A stretch of DNA of 64,000 bases from Pontibacter harenae (GCF_020907245.1 NZ_JAJJWH010000007.1:90481-154480); one strand, 5' to 3'. Positions 1 to 9,134 are shown, counted from the stretch's first letter. Notes: generated by a model from the sequence alone, not told the origin. Numbers and translations are program-made.

Positions 1-1312
1 GGTTCTGGCCAGCTTTGTAAATTCCATTGGCAGGCACTGCCACAGAGTTAACGACTGGGCCTGTAGCATCGTAAGTAATCTGGAAAAGGTTAGATGCCGT
101 GTTAGGGTTTCCTGCCTTATCTGTCACTGCTCCTGCTTTCACCTCTAGGCTAACTTCACCGTCTGCTGTCGGGGTAACATTGGCAGTGTAAGTTATGTAA
201 TCTGCAGTTTGCAGGTTAGTAACAGTAGCATTCACCGCTGTAATATTTCCCAGTATGAAGGCTTCTATTTCTTCGCTAAAGGTAACGGTAACTGAGAAGC
301 CTTGATTCACTGGGGAAGACTGGCTAGAGGTTATAGCTACTGTTGGTACCACTTCATCTAAATCATTCACTAAAATGGTGAATGCTTTCTCGTATGTACC
401 CCCTTTACCGTCATCTGTTCTTACGCGAATGTTATAGCTGTTCTTTATCTCGTAATCTAGGAGGGTCTTCGTTTTCAGCTGGTTCCCCGCAATTTCAAAT
501 GCTGCGTTGTCCGCAGAACCCTCGCCTGTTACTAAAGTATAGGTATGGGTATCAGCTGCGTCAGGGTCGGTGGTGGAGAATGCGCCTACTACTGTTCCTA
601 CTGATACATTCTCGTTAATAGAAGTAGCAGATAGGGCTATAGCAGTGGGGGCGGCGTTATCTGGAGTGTACCAAACTGTAAAAGATTTAGACACACTATA
701 AGAAGAAGGCGTATTGTCTAAGGACTGATAGTTGGACCAACCATTAACATGATAAACAGCAGCATTCCAGTTCGTATTATAGTAATAAATACGAAATTCA
801 ATGCTTCCAGTAACAGGATTTAATTTTGATAAATCTACTGATGTTAAGTAATAACTTCCAGTTACTGAATTTGCAGTAAACTCACCTAAAGATGATGCAT
901 AATTGTCTTTATTCCAGCGTAGTTGAGCTTTAACCGTATTACCCCCAACAAATGCCAACCCAGGTACTACAAACCTATCAAATTTAATTGCAGATTTTAA
1001 ATCATCTAAAATAAAAGAAAGATACGGAGCTGTGTTAATATTTAAAGAAGTGGACGAGTTGTTTACCAACCACACTGTACGAGTATCAGGTGTCGTTGAC
1101 AATCCTTTGAAATTATGATTAGCCGAACCAATGACAGGTGCTTTTGCATTTGCAGGACTCGGGAAACTTTTATTTGCAGGCGCATACGTATCCCACATTG
1201 CTGCAACTTCAGGTTTCTGCGCTTCTACCTTGAAAGCTATAGAAAAAGTCATCAATAGAAAGAAGAACACCTTGACGAATAAACTTCTTACTAGAACTGT
1301 ACCTGCCTTCAC
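1..1312 (-). CDS. Secreted cadherin/Ig-like repeat surface protein (C-terminus beyond window)
   Basis: I translated the minus strand from a GTG at 1312 and the frame stays open to the window edge (437 codons, no stop). The N-terminus is a signal peptide: basic start, a FFFLLMTFSIAF core, then EAQ. Residues of about 35-215 look like a lectin- or jellyroll-like beta region I cannot assign. Next comes one cadherin-type repeat (SINENVSVGTVVGAFSTTDP ... FTILVNDLDE), then a bacterial Ig-like repeat (TVTFSEEIEAF ... GAVTDKAGNPNTAS) and the start of another. This architecture is typical of large Bacteroidota adhesins or gliding-type surface proteins, often with a type IX sorting tail, which would lie outside the window. 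No ATG fits the signal peptide: the first in-frame ATG, at 1252, falls inside its hydrophobic core. The GTG is therefore preferred but not certain. Confidence 0.75.
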   Translation of the reverse strand, partial: MKAGTVLVRSLFVKVFFFLLMTFSIAFKVEAQKPEVAAMWDTYAPANKSFPSPANAKAPVIGSANHNFKGLSTTPDTRTVWLVNNSSTSLNINTAPYLSFILDDLKSAIKFDRFVVPGLAFVGGNTVKAQLRWNKDNYASSLGEFTANSVTGSYYLTSVDLSKLNPVTGSIEFRIYYYNTNWNAAVYHVNGWSNYQSLDNTPSSYSVSKSFTVWYTPDNAAPTAIALSATSINENVSVGTVVGAFSTTDPDAADTHTYTLVTGEGSADNAAFEIAGNQLKTKTLLDYEIKNSYNIRVRTDDGKGGTYEKAFTILVNDLDEVVPTVAITSSQSSPVNQGFSVTVTFSEEIEAFILGNITAVNATVTNLQTADYITYTANVTPTADGEVSLEVKAGAVTDKAGNPNTASNLFQITYDATGPVVNSVAVPANGIYKAGQN

Positions 1313-1857
1313 CCCTAATAATTGTTTACCCCCAGCTATTGAATAAGAGTGACAGGATATTAAATAAAGTAAAAGAGCACTCACGTTGAGCCTAGTTCTA
1401 ACAACAGAGAGAAAATTCTCCACGTTTGAATTCTTCAAGCCAACATGTATAACTATTCTCTTCAAGTGCGACTTGAAAAGGGCATGCCGTGTACTTTCCC
1501 TCTTTTGACAAGAGGTAGGTGTAAAGGTTTTCATAAAAGGTTGGTTGGTAAAAGTTTTGAAATACTGTAATAATTAAATTTCAAGCAAATGTATTCTTAA
1601 AATTCAATATTGCACTACATTTTAATAAAATATTTTTTTGCTAAATCAGTCTCACATAACTCATTAGCCTGCAACTCATTAAAAACAATGATTAAAGCCA
1701 TAAAAAGACCTATTCTTATCAAGCAATGACATTTCTCATTATAAATAAGATTGAATTAAATTAATATTCTATTAAAGCAAGAAAACTCAACAAAAGGCTA
1801 AATTAGATCTAATTAATATTTATAAAGTACAATAATAAACTATGACTTAATAAAAAA
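1313..1857. other. AT-rich intergenic region with hairpins upstream of the surface-protein gene
   Basis: I see no convincing gene in these 545 bases. The half next to the surface-protein gene is not random: on the minus strand it carries a 6-bp stem at 1499-1504/1510-1515 and another at 1461-1466/1472-1477, each with a 5-nt loop, with the self-complementary GGCATGCC between them. They may belong to a structured 5' leader. The remainder (about 1560-1850) is very AT-rich and featureless to the eye. Confidence 0.4.
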
Positions 1858-1889
1858 GCCCCTGTAGCTGAATCAGTAGTTACAGGGGC
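1858..1889 (-). terminator. Intrinsic terminator of the DUF2807 gene
   Basis: A 9-bp perfect stem (1858-1866 with 1881-1889, core GCCCCTGTA) is followed on the minus strand by a T-run. It lies about 30 bases past the stop at 1918. The same stem core recurs in the terminator at 53564-53598. Confidence 0.8.
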
Positions 1890-1917
1890 AAAATAATTTT
1901 GTATATACTAAAGATTA

Positions 1918-2652
1918 CTATTGGGCCACTTTTCCAGAGCCACTTACCTGTGAGCTAACATTCGGAGTGCCGACGTAGACCACCTGGCCGCTACCCCTGA
2001 GGCTAACTGTAAGCGAGTTACTAGCTGCTACCTCTGCCTTACCCGATCCTGAAAGGTTAACCGTAATATCTTCAGCTTGCAGATCGAGGCCGTTATACTT
2101 TCCCGAACCTGAAATCGTAAGGGTGCTCAGTAACGAACTACCTCCTAAGACAATCTCACCTGAACCACTTATCCTGCTGATCAGCTTTTCAGCTTCCACC
2201 CCCATACTTATTCTACCCGATCCGTTCACCTCCAGATGCAACTCATCGGTTTCGATAGTGTTAGTGGCTACAATGCTGCCAGAGCCATTCATAACAAGCG
2301 ACTGAACTTCAGGTACTGTAATCAGCACTTCTACTGTCTTGCTTCTTCTGACACAGCTTCTGAAGTCGAGCCACCACTTCCCATCTTCCACATCTGTTGT
2401 CAGTTGGTTCAGAATGTTAGGCTCTCCTTTTACCTCCACTTTCTGCGGAGAACCCTAGGTGATCTTTATCTTGAAATCACCGTTGGCTTGCAAGGCATCA
2501 AAAGGGTCTAGTTGAAGAACGCGTGTTTCAACCTCTCCCTCCCCTTTTATACAATTAGGATCAGCACAGGAGCCAAGCAAGGTAATTAATAGAAGAAGCA
2601 CCAGCGACCAACCAGCAGCTTTGAAGGTCTGTAATGTTAATTTCTTTTTCAT
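1918..2652 (-). pseudogene. DUF2807 (GIN-domain) lipoprotein gene interrupted by an amber codon
   Basis: Reading from ATG at 2652 gives a lipoprotein signal (hydrophobic stretch then LLGSC) and the start of a DUF2807 head domain (LDPFDALQANGDFKIKIT). A TAG at 2455-2457 then interrupts it. The same frame continues without further damage to 1918 through the repetitive beta-solenoid part, with recurring GSG motifs (NGSGSI, SGSGEI, SGSGKY, SGSGKA). There is no independent ATG start for the downstream part. Family members usually have Gln at the interrupted place (ITQG...), so CAG to TAG is the simplest change. DUF2807 proteins are cell-surface or periplasmic proteins of unknown function. The rest of the frame is clean, so this is a very recent mutation, a sequencing error or a readthrough site. 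Confidence 0.8.
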
Positions 2653-2836
2653 AGTTTTAGATAATAGATAGTAATAGTATGTAGATACCTAAACCTTAAC
2701 TATAGCTGCAGCAGCTTCTTTTATATTCTATTAAGAGGAAAAAACACCGCAGAAGCTTGATTGAAGAAAGGAGAGTAACTTCGAAACCCGATGCTGAAGA
2801 CCAGCACTGCTACATTAAATAATAATGGCAGAAGTA

Positions 2837-4780
2837 CTATTGCGTTAGTTCCAGCTTTCCACTTTCGGCATAACGTAATTTGCCTACGTCTACCAACTGG
2901 CGTATAAGCTCTGTTACTGCGTTGGCCTCTTTGGGAGCGAATTGCTGCACCAGCTCCTTGGGTAAAAAGGGCTTAGCCTGTAGCAGTTCCAGCAATTTAC
3001 CCTGCAGCTGCTCTCCCTCCTGCCCTTGCCGCTCTTTTTTGCGTTGCGCCAAGCAAAAATCACAGATGCGGCAGCTTTTGTCGCTAATCTCCCCAAAATA
3101 TTCTAGCAGCAGTTGCGTACGGCATCGGTTGGTGGCTTCTACATAGCGGCCCATCTCTTTAGCCTGAAGCGTAGCGCGCTCTCGCAACTGGCGCAGCCTC
3201 TTTGTATCCAGTTTCAGACTAGATGCATCTTGCCTTGGCGAAGTAAATATAATTTGCGGCGCATCCGTTTGAGGCTCGTAAAAAAGCACTTGTAGTTTGT
3301 GCAGATACTCCAGCTTTCGCCGCACTTCCTGCTCGGGCACCTGTAGCTGCTGTGCCAACTTACGTTCCGACACCTTCACAAAATTGGAGAAAGCTTCACC
3401 ACCATAAAGCCGCAACACCATGCGGATAAGTAAATCATGTTCGGGGTTAGCCAACTGAAACTCGTAGAGCTTTAGATTATCCAGAACCAATAACAAACGC
3501 GAAGGCTGATGGTATCCTTCGTTTAGCTGTACATACCCTTCCTGCTCCAGCCTTTTTATAGCGTGGTGCACTTCCAGCGGCTTCAATTTGTAGTTCTTAG
3601 CGAAGTCGGCAATATCAAAATCAAAATTGCTCATGAGGCCGCTACCTACGGCCAATTGGTAGTAATTTGCCAGCGACTGGTATACTCTGCGGATGAGCTC
3701 GACTGGAGGGTGCGCCTCTGCCACTTTTTGCAGTAACTCAGTTGCATCGTTTGGCCCGAAAAGCATAACGGCGTAGGCATACTTTTCATCGCGCCCTGCA
3801 CGACCTGCTTCCTGGTAGTAAGCCTCCAAACTTTCAGGCAAATCGAGGTGCACCACTAGCCTTACATCGGGCTTATCTATACCCATACCGAAGGCATTGG
3901 TAGCGACTATTACCCGTACCTTGTCCTGCACCCACGCTTGCTGCACTGTGCTTCTGTCCTGGAACTTCAAGCCTGCGTGGTAAGCAGCTGCCGAAATGCG
4001 CCTGCTTTGCAGAAACTTCGCCATCTCAACGGTTTGCCTACGGCTACGGACATACACGATGCTTTGCCCTGGCATGCGCTGTAGTATTTCCAGCAAGCGG
4101 TTTGTTTTATCTTCTGTTGCCAGGCAAGAGTAAGAAAGATTGTCGCGGGCAAAGCTCTTTTGACAAACATTTTCCTTCGGAAATTTAAGCTTTTCCTGAA
4201 TGTCCTGCTTTACTTGCTCAGTCGCGGTAGCCGTAAGCGCGATAACAGGCACTTGTGGCAACTGCTCCCGCAACTCTGATAGCTGCAGGTATGGCGGCCT
4301 GAAATCGTATCCCCACTGCGAAATACAATGTGCCTCATCTATAGCCAGCAGCGTTACCTTCATGCGTTTCACCCGCTCCTGAAACAGCTCCGTTAGCAAC
4401 CGCTCTGGCGACAGGTACAGAAACTTTACGTTGCCGTACACGCAGTTGTCCATGGCTATATCTATTTCACGGCGACTCATACCAGAATAAATAGCAATGG
4501 CTGCTATGCCTCGCTTTTTGAGCGCTTCCACCTGGTCCTTCATCAGCGCGATCAGCGGTGTGACGACAATACAAATTCCCTCCAAAGCTAAGGCTGGTAC
4601 CTGAAAGCAAATAGATTTACCACCGCCTGTTGGCAACAGTGCTAAGGTATCCTGACCAGCCAGCACCGAGCGAATAATATCTTCCTGCAAAGGCCTGAAC
4701 TGTTCATAACCCCAATAAGATTTCAGTATATGATGGATGTCCTGCAAAGCTGCTATGTTATCGGCTTCAAAATTAAACAA
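2837..4780 (-). CDS. recQ: ATP-dependent DNA helicase RecQ, short form without HRDC
   Basis: A superfamily 2, 3'-5' DNA helicase of recombination and fork repair. Visible motifs are Walker A LPTGGGKS (Lys about residue 55), the DEAH box (IDEAHCISQWGYDFRP), the RecQ signature and motif VI YYQEAGRAGRD. A RecQ zinc site follows at about 553-580 (CRTQ... SCRICDFC), then a winged-helix region. At about 640 residues it ends shortly after the winged helix, so the HRDC domain is absent, as in the second RecQ type common in Bacteroidota. The open frame starts after an in-frame TGA just upstream and contains no ATG before the conserved HHILKSYWGYEQFRPLQ. The start must be TTG at 4780 or TTG near 4747. 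A strong terminator lies just upstream, so the gene probably has its own promoter. Confidence 0.95.
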   Translation of the reverse strand: MFNFEADNIAALQDIHHILKSYWGYEQFRPLQEDIIRSVLAGQDTLALLPTGGGKSICFQVPALALEGICIVVTPLIALMKDQVEALKKRGIAAIAIYSGMSRREIDIAMDNCVYGNVKFLYLSPERLLTELFQERVKRMKVTLLAIDEAHCISQWGYDFRPPYLQLSELREQLPQVPVIALTATATEQVKQDIQEKLKFPKENVCQKSFARDNLSYSCLATEDKTNRLLEILQRMPGQSIVYVRSRRQTVEMAKFLQSRRISAAAYHAGLKFQDRSTVQQAWVQDKVRVIVATNAFGMGIDKPDVRLVVHLDLPESLEAYYQEAGRAGRDEKYAYAVMLFGPNDATELLQKVAEAHPPVELIRRVYQSLANYYQLAVGSGLMSNFDFDIADFAKNYKLKPLEVHHAIKRLEQEGYVQLNEGYHQPSRLLLVLDNLKLYEFQLANPEHDLLIRMVLRLYGGEAFSNFVKVSERKLAQQLQVPEQEVRRKLEYLHKLQVLFYEPQTDAPQIIFTSPRQDASSLKLDTKRLRQLRERATLQAKEMGRYVEATNRCRTQLLLEYFGEISDKSCRICDFCLAQRKKERQGQEGEQLQGKLLELLQAKPFLPKELVQQFAPKEANAVTELIRQLVDVGKLRYAESGKLELTQ

Positions 4781-4815
4781 TCTGCCGCCATTGCAACAAT
4801 CTCTTCATATACTTT

Positions 4816-4869
4816 GCACATAAAAAAGGTCCTCTGCAGCGCTTGCTACAGAGGACCTTTTTTATGTGC
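4816..4869. terminator. Long perfect bidirectional terminator
   Basis: Perfect 21-bp arms at 4816-4836 and 4849-4869 enclose a 12-nt loop. The arms contain an A6 and a T6 tract, so it can act in either direction. It ends the outer-membrane protein gene (stop 4885) and insulates recQ. Confidence 0.85.
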
Positions 4870-4884
4870 AGTTAAAGCGGTTCT

Positions 4885-5469
4885 TTAGAAGTTAAGAGAG
4901 ACACCTACGGTTACGTAGCCAAAGGTACCGCGTCCGCCCTCTACATAAGCCCCCACCTGATCGTCAAACATATACTTTGCCCCTAGAATTGGCCCAAATA
5001 TAAGTTTGATTTCGTTTCCGTAGTCGTATACATTAAAATCATCCCCTGAATACTTTCTGAACTCAAGTCCTGAAATGACAGAACCATAAAGGTCTAACTT
5101 CTTCTCATCAATATCAGCATCGAGGTGCTCGTTTATGAGTGAAGAACCATGAAAGGTTACGCGCCCGCCAACAGTTACGTAATTCCAACTATACCTCCAG
5201 CCAGAGCCGTTGTAGTTCCAGCTTGCATAGCCCAAATACGGGCCAGCACTAATGTACTCATGAAAACTCTTTTCTACAGATACTGTAACAGGAATAAATC
5301 CTCCAGATCGGGAACCAACATAGCCATAGCCATAGCTACCAAGCGAAATGCCAGCATTGAAAATGTAGCCACCTTGTTCGTAGGCTTTTGGTTGCGCATG
5401 AGCAGTTTGGAATGCAAACACTGATCCTAGTGCCAGCATCGAAAGCAATATTTTTTTCAAAGTCTTCAT
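4885..5469 (-). CDS. Outer-membrane beta-barrel-like protein
   Basis: This 194-residue secreted protein has a clear signal peptide (MKTLKKILLSMLALGSVFAF, then AHAQ). The mature part is rich in Gly, Tyr and alternating hydrophobic/polar strands (FNAGISLGSYGYGYVG, ISAGPYLGYASWNYNG). It ends in an aromatic C-terminal strand (YVTVGVSLNF), the usual signature of an outer-membrane barrel substrate for the Bam machinery. The size suits an 8-stranded barrel. I do not recognise a specific family, and the function is unknown. It is flanked on both sides by terminators or gaps, so it looks monocistronic, with a TAnnTTTG box at 5489-5496. Confidence 0.75.
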   Translation of the reverse strand: MKTLKKILLSMLALGSVFAFQTAHAQPKAYEQGGYIFNAGISLGSYGYGYVGSRSGGFIPVTVSVEKSFHEYISAGPYLGYASWNYNGSGWRYSWNYVTVGGRVTFHGSSLINEHLDADIDEKKLDLYGSVISGLEFRKYSGDDFNVYDYGNEIKLIFGPILGAKYMFDDQVGAYVEGGRGTFGYVTVGVSLNF

Positions 5470-5488
5470 AGAGTAGAATATTGTGCTG

Positions 5489-5496
5489 CAAAATTA
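5489..5496 (-). promoter_or_regulatory. Bacteroidota-type -7 box for the outer-membrane protein gene
   Basis: The minus strand reads TAATTTTG, matching TAnnTTTG, 20 bases before the ATG at 5469. No convincing -33 TTTG is seen at the normal spacing. Confidence 0.35.
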
Positions 5497-5729
5497 TATT
5501 TATCTACACACCTCTACTAAAGAACATCACTATATTTCTTTTGACACATCTTTTAGCGGGTAAATGGAATGAAATTAGTAGGAGCAAAAATCTACAGCTT
5601 CAACGCAATGCTTTTATCTGCTTTTTTAGAACAGGAATCATAAATAAAGGTACGGCTTATACACGCTTTATCTAAAAAACATATTTTATACTTAAGCCAA
5701 TATTTTAGAGCATGAAGAGAAAACAAAAA

Positions 5730-5759
5730 AGCCCTGCCTCCAGTTTTGGAGGCAGGGCT
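5730..5759 (-). terminator. Terminator of the phage-like gene
   Basis: Perfect 13-bp arms (5730-5742 and 5747-5759) with a 4-nt loop are followed on the minus strand by a T-rich tract. They sit 20 bases beyond the stop at 5779. Confidence 0.85.
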
Positions 5760-5778
5760 TTGCTACTGCTACGTGTAA

Positions 5779-6558
5779 TTAAGCTGCGGCAGACTGACCG
5801 TCCTCGCGCTCTTCTATTACTTTCTTTAGCTTTTCGATGGCCTGTGCGGCACGCTCTTCATCAAAACGGTTGATGTTTAGTAACATCTTTGTCTTTTCCT
5901 GGCGTGTTACCACAGGGTTGTTTAGCAAACGTATGATTTCTTCTTTCTGCTTAGCAGAGGCATAGCGCACACCTGTAGTTTGTTCTTCAGCTTCTGGCGT
6001 TGTATCAGCAGCAGCCTTCATAGTTGCTTTTTTCTCGGTTGGTACTGCTACCTGCTTTCCAGCTTTTGCTGGCTCATTGCCGCTATAGTCCATTTCCTCC
6101 GCAGGAGTCGGCTCGTAACCTGCTGCCCTAATAATCCAGGCCAAGATATTACGATATGCTTTGCCAATGGCACGTGTCTGCGCCATAGATGCAATGGCAA
6201 ACTCCTGGTAGTACTTTTTACCTTGTTCGCGGCTAGAGCAAATTGCAAAACCTGCACCTACTACTTGCTGGCTACGCAAATCCAGAAGATTTACTTTCGC
6301 CTGGTATTTAATCTCGTCGTCGGTGCTGATGTTGATTACATGCTCCACTACTGGCAGAATACCTAAACGGGAGCCAGCATACTGCCATCCTTCCACATTA
6401 ACATACTCTTTGCCTTGTATATTCTGATAAAGTCGGTTTTCCTTAATGAATTTAGCAAGGTCAACCGCCAGATGAAGTGTTTCGTCAGACTTGGCAATAT
6501 CATAGCTTTCTACTTTCACCTTTCTCTGCTCTTTAGTTTCCTTAACTGGTTGATTCAT
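5779..6558 (-). CDS. Phage-like conserved protein, possibly ssDNA-annealing related (unassigned)
   Basis: This 259-residue soluble protein has no signal peptide. The core (residues about 60-155) runs from VEGWQYAGSRLGILPVVEHV through QTRAIGKAYRNILAWIIRAAGYEPTPAEEMD. That last block (T-R-A-x-x-K-A-x-R-N-x-L-A-W then AGYEPTPAEEMD) resembles proteins I associate with phage and plasmid recombination or replication modules. The linker is rich in Ala, Lys and Glu. A C-terminal helical block (YASAKQKEEIIRLLNN ... EKLKKVIEEREDG) is like the tails appended to such phage proteins. No phage genes lie beside it: it stands alone with its own terminator between an outer-membrane protein and an ABC ATPase. 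A role in single-strand annealing is inference only. Confidence 0.6.
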   Translation of the reverse strand: MNQPVKETKEQRKVKVESYDIAKSDETLHLAVDLAKFIKENRLYQNIQGKEYVNVEGWQYAGSRLGILPVVEHVINISTDDEIKYQAKVNLLDLRSQQVVGAGFAICSSREQGKKYYQEFAIASMAQTRAIGKAYRNILAWIIRAAGYEPTPAEEMDYSGNEPAKAGKQVAVPTEKKATMKAAADTTPEAEEQTTGVRYASAKQKEEIIRLLNNPVVTRQEKTKMLLNINRFDEERAAQAIEKLKKVIEEREDGQSAAA

Positions 6559-7117
6559 TTCTATTTAGTTTTTTAGTTATCGTTCATATAGTAAACACAA
6601 CTGCAAAAAAAATAGTGCAAAAGATGATAAAAAATAGCTATTTTATACCACTGTTATTCAGGCTGTTACAAATTAATTCCTAAATATTTTAGTTTTTTAG
6701 CAAAAGCTGCGGGATTTGAGTTAGAAAAGTAGAAAGTTAGAAGGTAAAAAAGTAAAAAGAACGATATTGATGGTAGCTAACCTCTAACTTTTATGGCTGC
6801 GAAAATAAGCGATTGTTAGATGTACTCCCCTTAATTGTGTTGCCGTGACATAGAAATTGGCTACGAAGCATTAAGAGGTTGCTAGCTACTTGTTACCGCT
6901 GTTGTGCTTGTTGGTTGAAAGATACAACAAGGGCATAGACACACGGATGATTCTTGCTTTCTGTGGTGGAAAATCTATTGTTCAAGCCTGGAAGTTGTAC
7001 TGCAGGCTTGAACAATCGCTCAAACTTCGCTACTACTATCGTTAGAACGGCATGAGGTTTGAAAACTTTATGAATTCCCGCCCTCACAACTTTATAACCT
7101 TTTACTTTTCTATTTTT
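6559..7117. other. Intergenic region with inverted repeats, no convincing gene
   Basis: No supported gene lies in this 559-base gap. It carries a purine-rich stretch at 6720-6753 (GTTAGAAAAGTAGAAAGTT...). A degenerate inverted copy at 7088-7122 runs into the lolD stop. A perfect 14-bp inverted repeat lies between them (6977-6990 and 7003-7016, core TTCAAGCCTG, 12-nt loop) without a following T-run. The 64-codon open frame at 6893-7087 overlaps this repeat and looks accidental. Confidence 0.4.
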
Positions 7118-7774
7118 CTAACTTAAAACGATTTGTCCGTCTTTCATTACCAGTGTTCTGTCGGCCATGGCGGCTAGTTGCTCGTTGTGGGTAACGATCA
7201 CAAAGGTCTGGTTAAACTCGCTCCGTAGCTTGAAGAAGATATCGTGAAGCTCCTGTGCGTTTTTTGAATCGAGGTTACCGCTTGGCTCATCGGCAAAAAT
7301 AATTCTGGGAGAGTTAACAAGAGCCCGTGCCACCGCCGTACGCTGCTGCTCTCCTCCCGATAATTCTGATGGCTTGTGGTGCATTCTGTGCGAAAGGCCT
7401 AGCATGTCTAGCAATTGCGCCGCACGTTCCTGAACTTCTTTTTCAGTTTTGCCAGCTAGCAGGCCAGGCAAGCAGGCGTTTTCGAGGGCAGAGAACTCTG
7501 GCAACAGGTTATGAAACTGGAAAATAAACCCAATATGCCTGTTTCGAAAACGCGCCATCTCACTGGAATTCATCTTCGAAATGTTCTTGTCGTCGAACAT
7601 TACTTCACCAGTGTCTGCTGTGTCCAGGGTACCCAAAATATGTAACAGTGTACTTTTGCCAGCACCAGATGCCCCAACTATAGAAACCACTTCTCCTGCA
7701 GCAATTGACAAATCGATGCCTTTAAGCACCTGAAGTGAACCGTATTTTTTATGAATATTAGATGCCTGTAACAA
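7118..7774 (-). CDS. lolD: LolD-type ABC transporter ATP-binding protein
   Basis: This is the ATPase subunit of a MacB/LolD-class ABC system. In lipoprotein sorting it powers release of lipoproteins from the inner membrane; related proteins serve MacB-type and FtsE-type exporters. Seen: Walker A GASGAGKS (residues 34-41 from the chosen start), Q-loop [12 protein letters not shown], signature LSGGEQQR, Walker [14 protein letters not shown] and the H-loop IVTHN. The frame is open up to 7837, but the residues before [14 protein letters not shown] are unlike the family. I therefore chose TTG at 7774, giving 218 residues, the usual length. No permease (LolC/E) is adjacent. The stop codon lies inside an AT-rich repeat shared with the end of ohr. 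Confidence 0.8.
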   Translation of the reverse strand: MLQASNIHKKYGSLQVLKGIDLSIAAGEVVSIVGASGAGKSTLLHILGTLDTADTGEVMFDDKNISKMNSSEMARFRNRHIGFIFQFHNLLPEFSALENACLPGLLAGKTEKEVQERAAQLLDMLGLSHRMHHKPSELSGGEQQRTAVARALVNSPRIIFADEPSGNLDSKNAQELHDIFFKLRSEFNQTFVIVTHNEQLAAMADRTLVMKDGQIVLS

Positions 7775-7895
7775 AGTTTTATAGTTGATTGGACAGCAAG
7801 TTCTGTAGCAATTATAGTGCTCAAAGCTACAAAACAAACATCAAACGTTGGTAATGCTTTCTATGTTTTGGCAGAAGTTAGATTCCAAGACTGTT

Positions 7896-8960
7896 TCAGC
7901 CCCTGCTTGTTGCGGCGGCAGCTTCTTGGTCAGTTGGCTTTTCCAGTACGTCTTTTATATATAACTCGTTTACCAGCACCATTACTACCGCTAGTAAAGG
8001 AGCCGCCATTAATAAACCCAGTCCTCCTTGCAAAATACCGAAAAGTACCTGCACAAACAGCAACAAGGCAGGCGGCAAGTCAACCGTTTTCTGAAAAATT
8101 ATCGGGGTAATAACATAGCTCTCTATCAATTGAATTCCACCATACACAAGTATGACATACAGCGCCACCTGCGAACCCTCCGTAAGACCAACCAACACAG
8201 CAGGAATTCCCGCTAACCATGGGCCGATGTTTGGAACGAAAGCTAATAAGAACGCGATAAAACCTAGTGCAAGGGCCATTGGCAAACCTATTAAACTGTA
8301 CCCAATGGCAGTACTAACACCAATAACAGCCATAGCCGACAGCATACCTACCAGCCATAGCTTTAACGTTTTATAGCATTTGTCCAAAACCTCTAACACC
8401 CTGTATCGCTTTCTTTTCGGAAACAACTTGGCAAAACCCTCTGTATATAATTTTGGACTTGAGGCAAAAAAAAGTGCCGTGATGATTACTATGGCAAGGT
8501 CGGCCAGGAAACTAATGGTGGATGAGAAGACACCGCCCACCTTGGAAGCTATGTCTCCACCTTCTGGAACAGCGGTACTTACATCATCAGGTATCTGATT
8601 TATAACTTTTTCTCCCCATTCACGGTCGCTAAGCCATTCCTCAACCTGATTCAGCGATTGCGGTATTGTTTGCTTCATTTCTTGCACCTGCTCGTTAACT
8701 GTTGGTGCCAGAAGTATAAAAGCTCCAACTAGTATACCAAAAAAGAACAGCACCGACAACGTTAAGCTGATACCTCGCTTTATGTGCATTTTATTAGTGA
8801 TCCAATCGGTCATGCCACAGAAAAGGACTGACAGCAGAATACCCGCAAACACTAACAAAAAGAAGTACAGGTTATTGCCTAACAGGTAAAACCCAGCACC
8901 TATCAACAGGACGAGAAAAGCTGCCAGCGCCACACGTTTCGAAAAAGTATATATATCCAT
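7896..8960 (-). CDS. AI-2E family (PerM/YdiK-like) membrane permease
   Basis: This 354-residue integral membrane protein has about eight predicted transmembrane segments. They form a pair at the N-terminus (AAFLVLLIGAGFYLLG, FFLLVFAGILLSVLFC), one after ISLTLSVLFFFGILVG, then a soluble stretch rich in charged residues (about 85-145). The conserved C-terminal block follows (LGFIAFLLAFVPNIGPWLAGIPAVLVG, then QLIESYVITPIIFQKTVDLPP). The PNIGPWLAGIPA motif and the long periplasmic loop define the family. Members include the AI-2 exporter TqsA and a Na+/H+ antiporter, so the substrate cannot be told from sequence. It sits about 120 bases upstream of lolD on the same strand and may be cotranscribed. 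Confidence 0.85.
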   Translation of the reverse strand: MDIYTFSKRVALAAFLVLLIGAGFYLLGNNLYFFLLVFAGILLSVLFCGMTDWITNKMHIKRGISLTLSVLFFFGILVGAFILLAPTVNEQVQEMKQTIPQSLNQVEEWLSDREWGEKVINQIPDDVSTAVPEGGDIASKVGGVFSSTISFLADLAIVIITALFFASSPKLYTEGFAKLFPKRKRYRVLEVLDKCYKTLKLWLVGMLSAMAVIGVSTAIGYSLIGLPMALALGFIAFLLAFVPNIGPWLAGIPAVLVGLTEGSQVALYVILVYGGIQLIESYVITPIIFQKTVDLPPALLLFVQVLFGILQGGLGLLMAAPLLAVVMVLVNELYIKDVLEKPTDQEAAAATSRG

Positions 8961-9134
8961 TGCAACAAATTGGTATGAAAATATTTTCAGATTACTTTAT
9001 TATTTACTCCTAATCAACAATACACGTTGCCCTAGTAGCCTTTACAGCATTATTACCGTATGATTCAGAAAAAAGAAAAACTATAAGAGCGAAACCAACC
9101 TTATCCATAGCAGGAATATTTAAAAAAAGCTTTG

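Noticed and set aside
1440..1540. A c-di-GMP or other known riboswitch before the surface-protein gene
   Set aside because: The conserved bases of the c-di-GMP-I aptamer are not found, so only an unassigned structured leader is claimed.
6893..7087. A 64-codon minus-strand frame between the phage-like gene and lolD
   Set aside because: It overlaps a perfect 14-bp inverted repeat and has no recognisable protein pattern.
5779..7117. A prophage at the phage-like gene
   Set aside because: The neighbours are housekeeping genes, and there are no capsid, tail, integrase or lysis genes.
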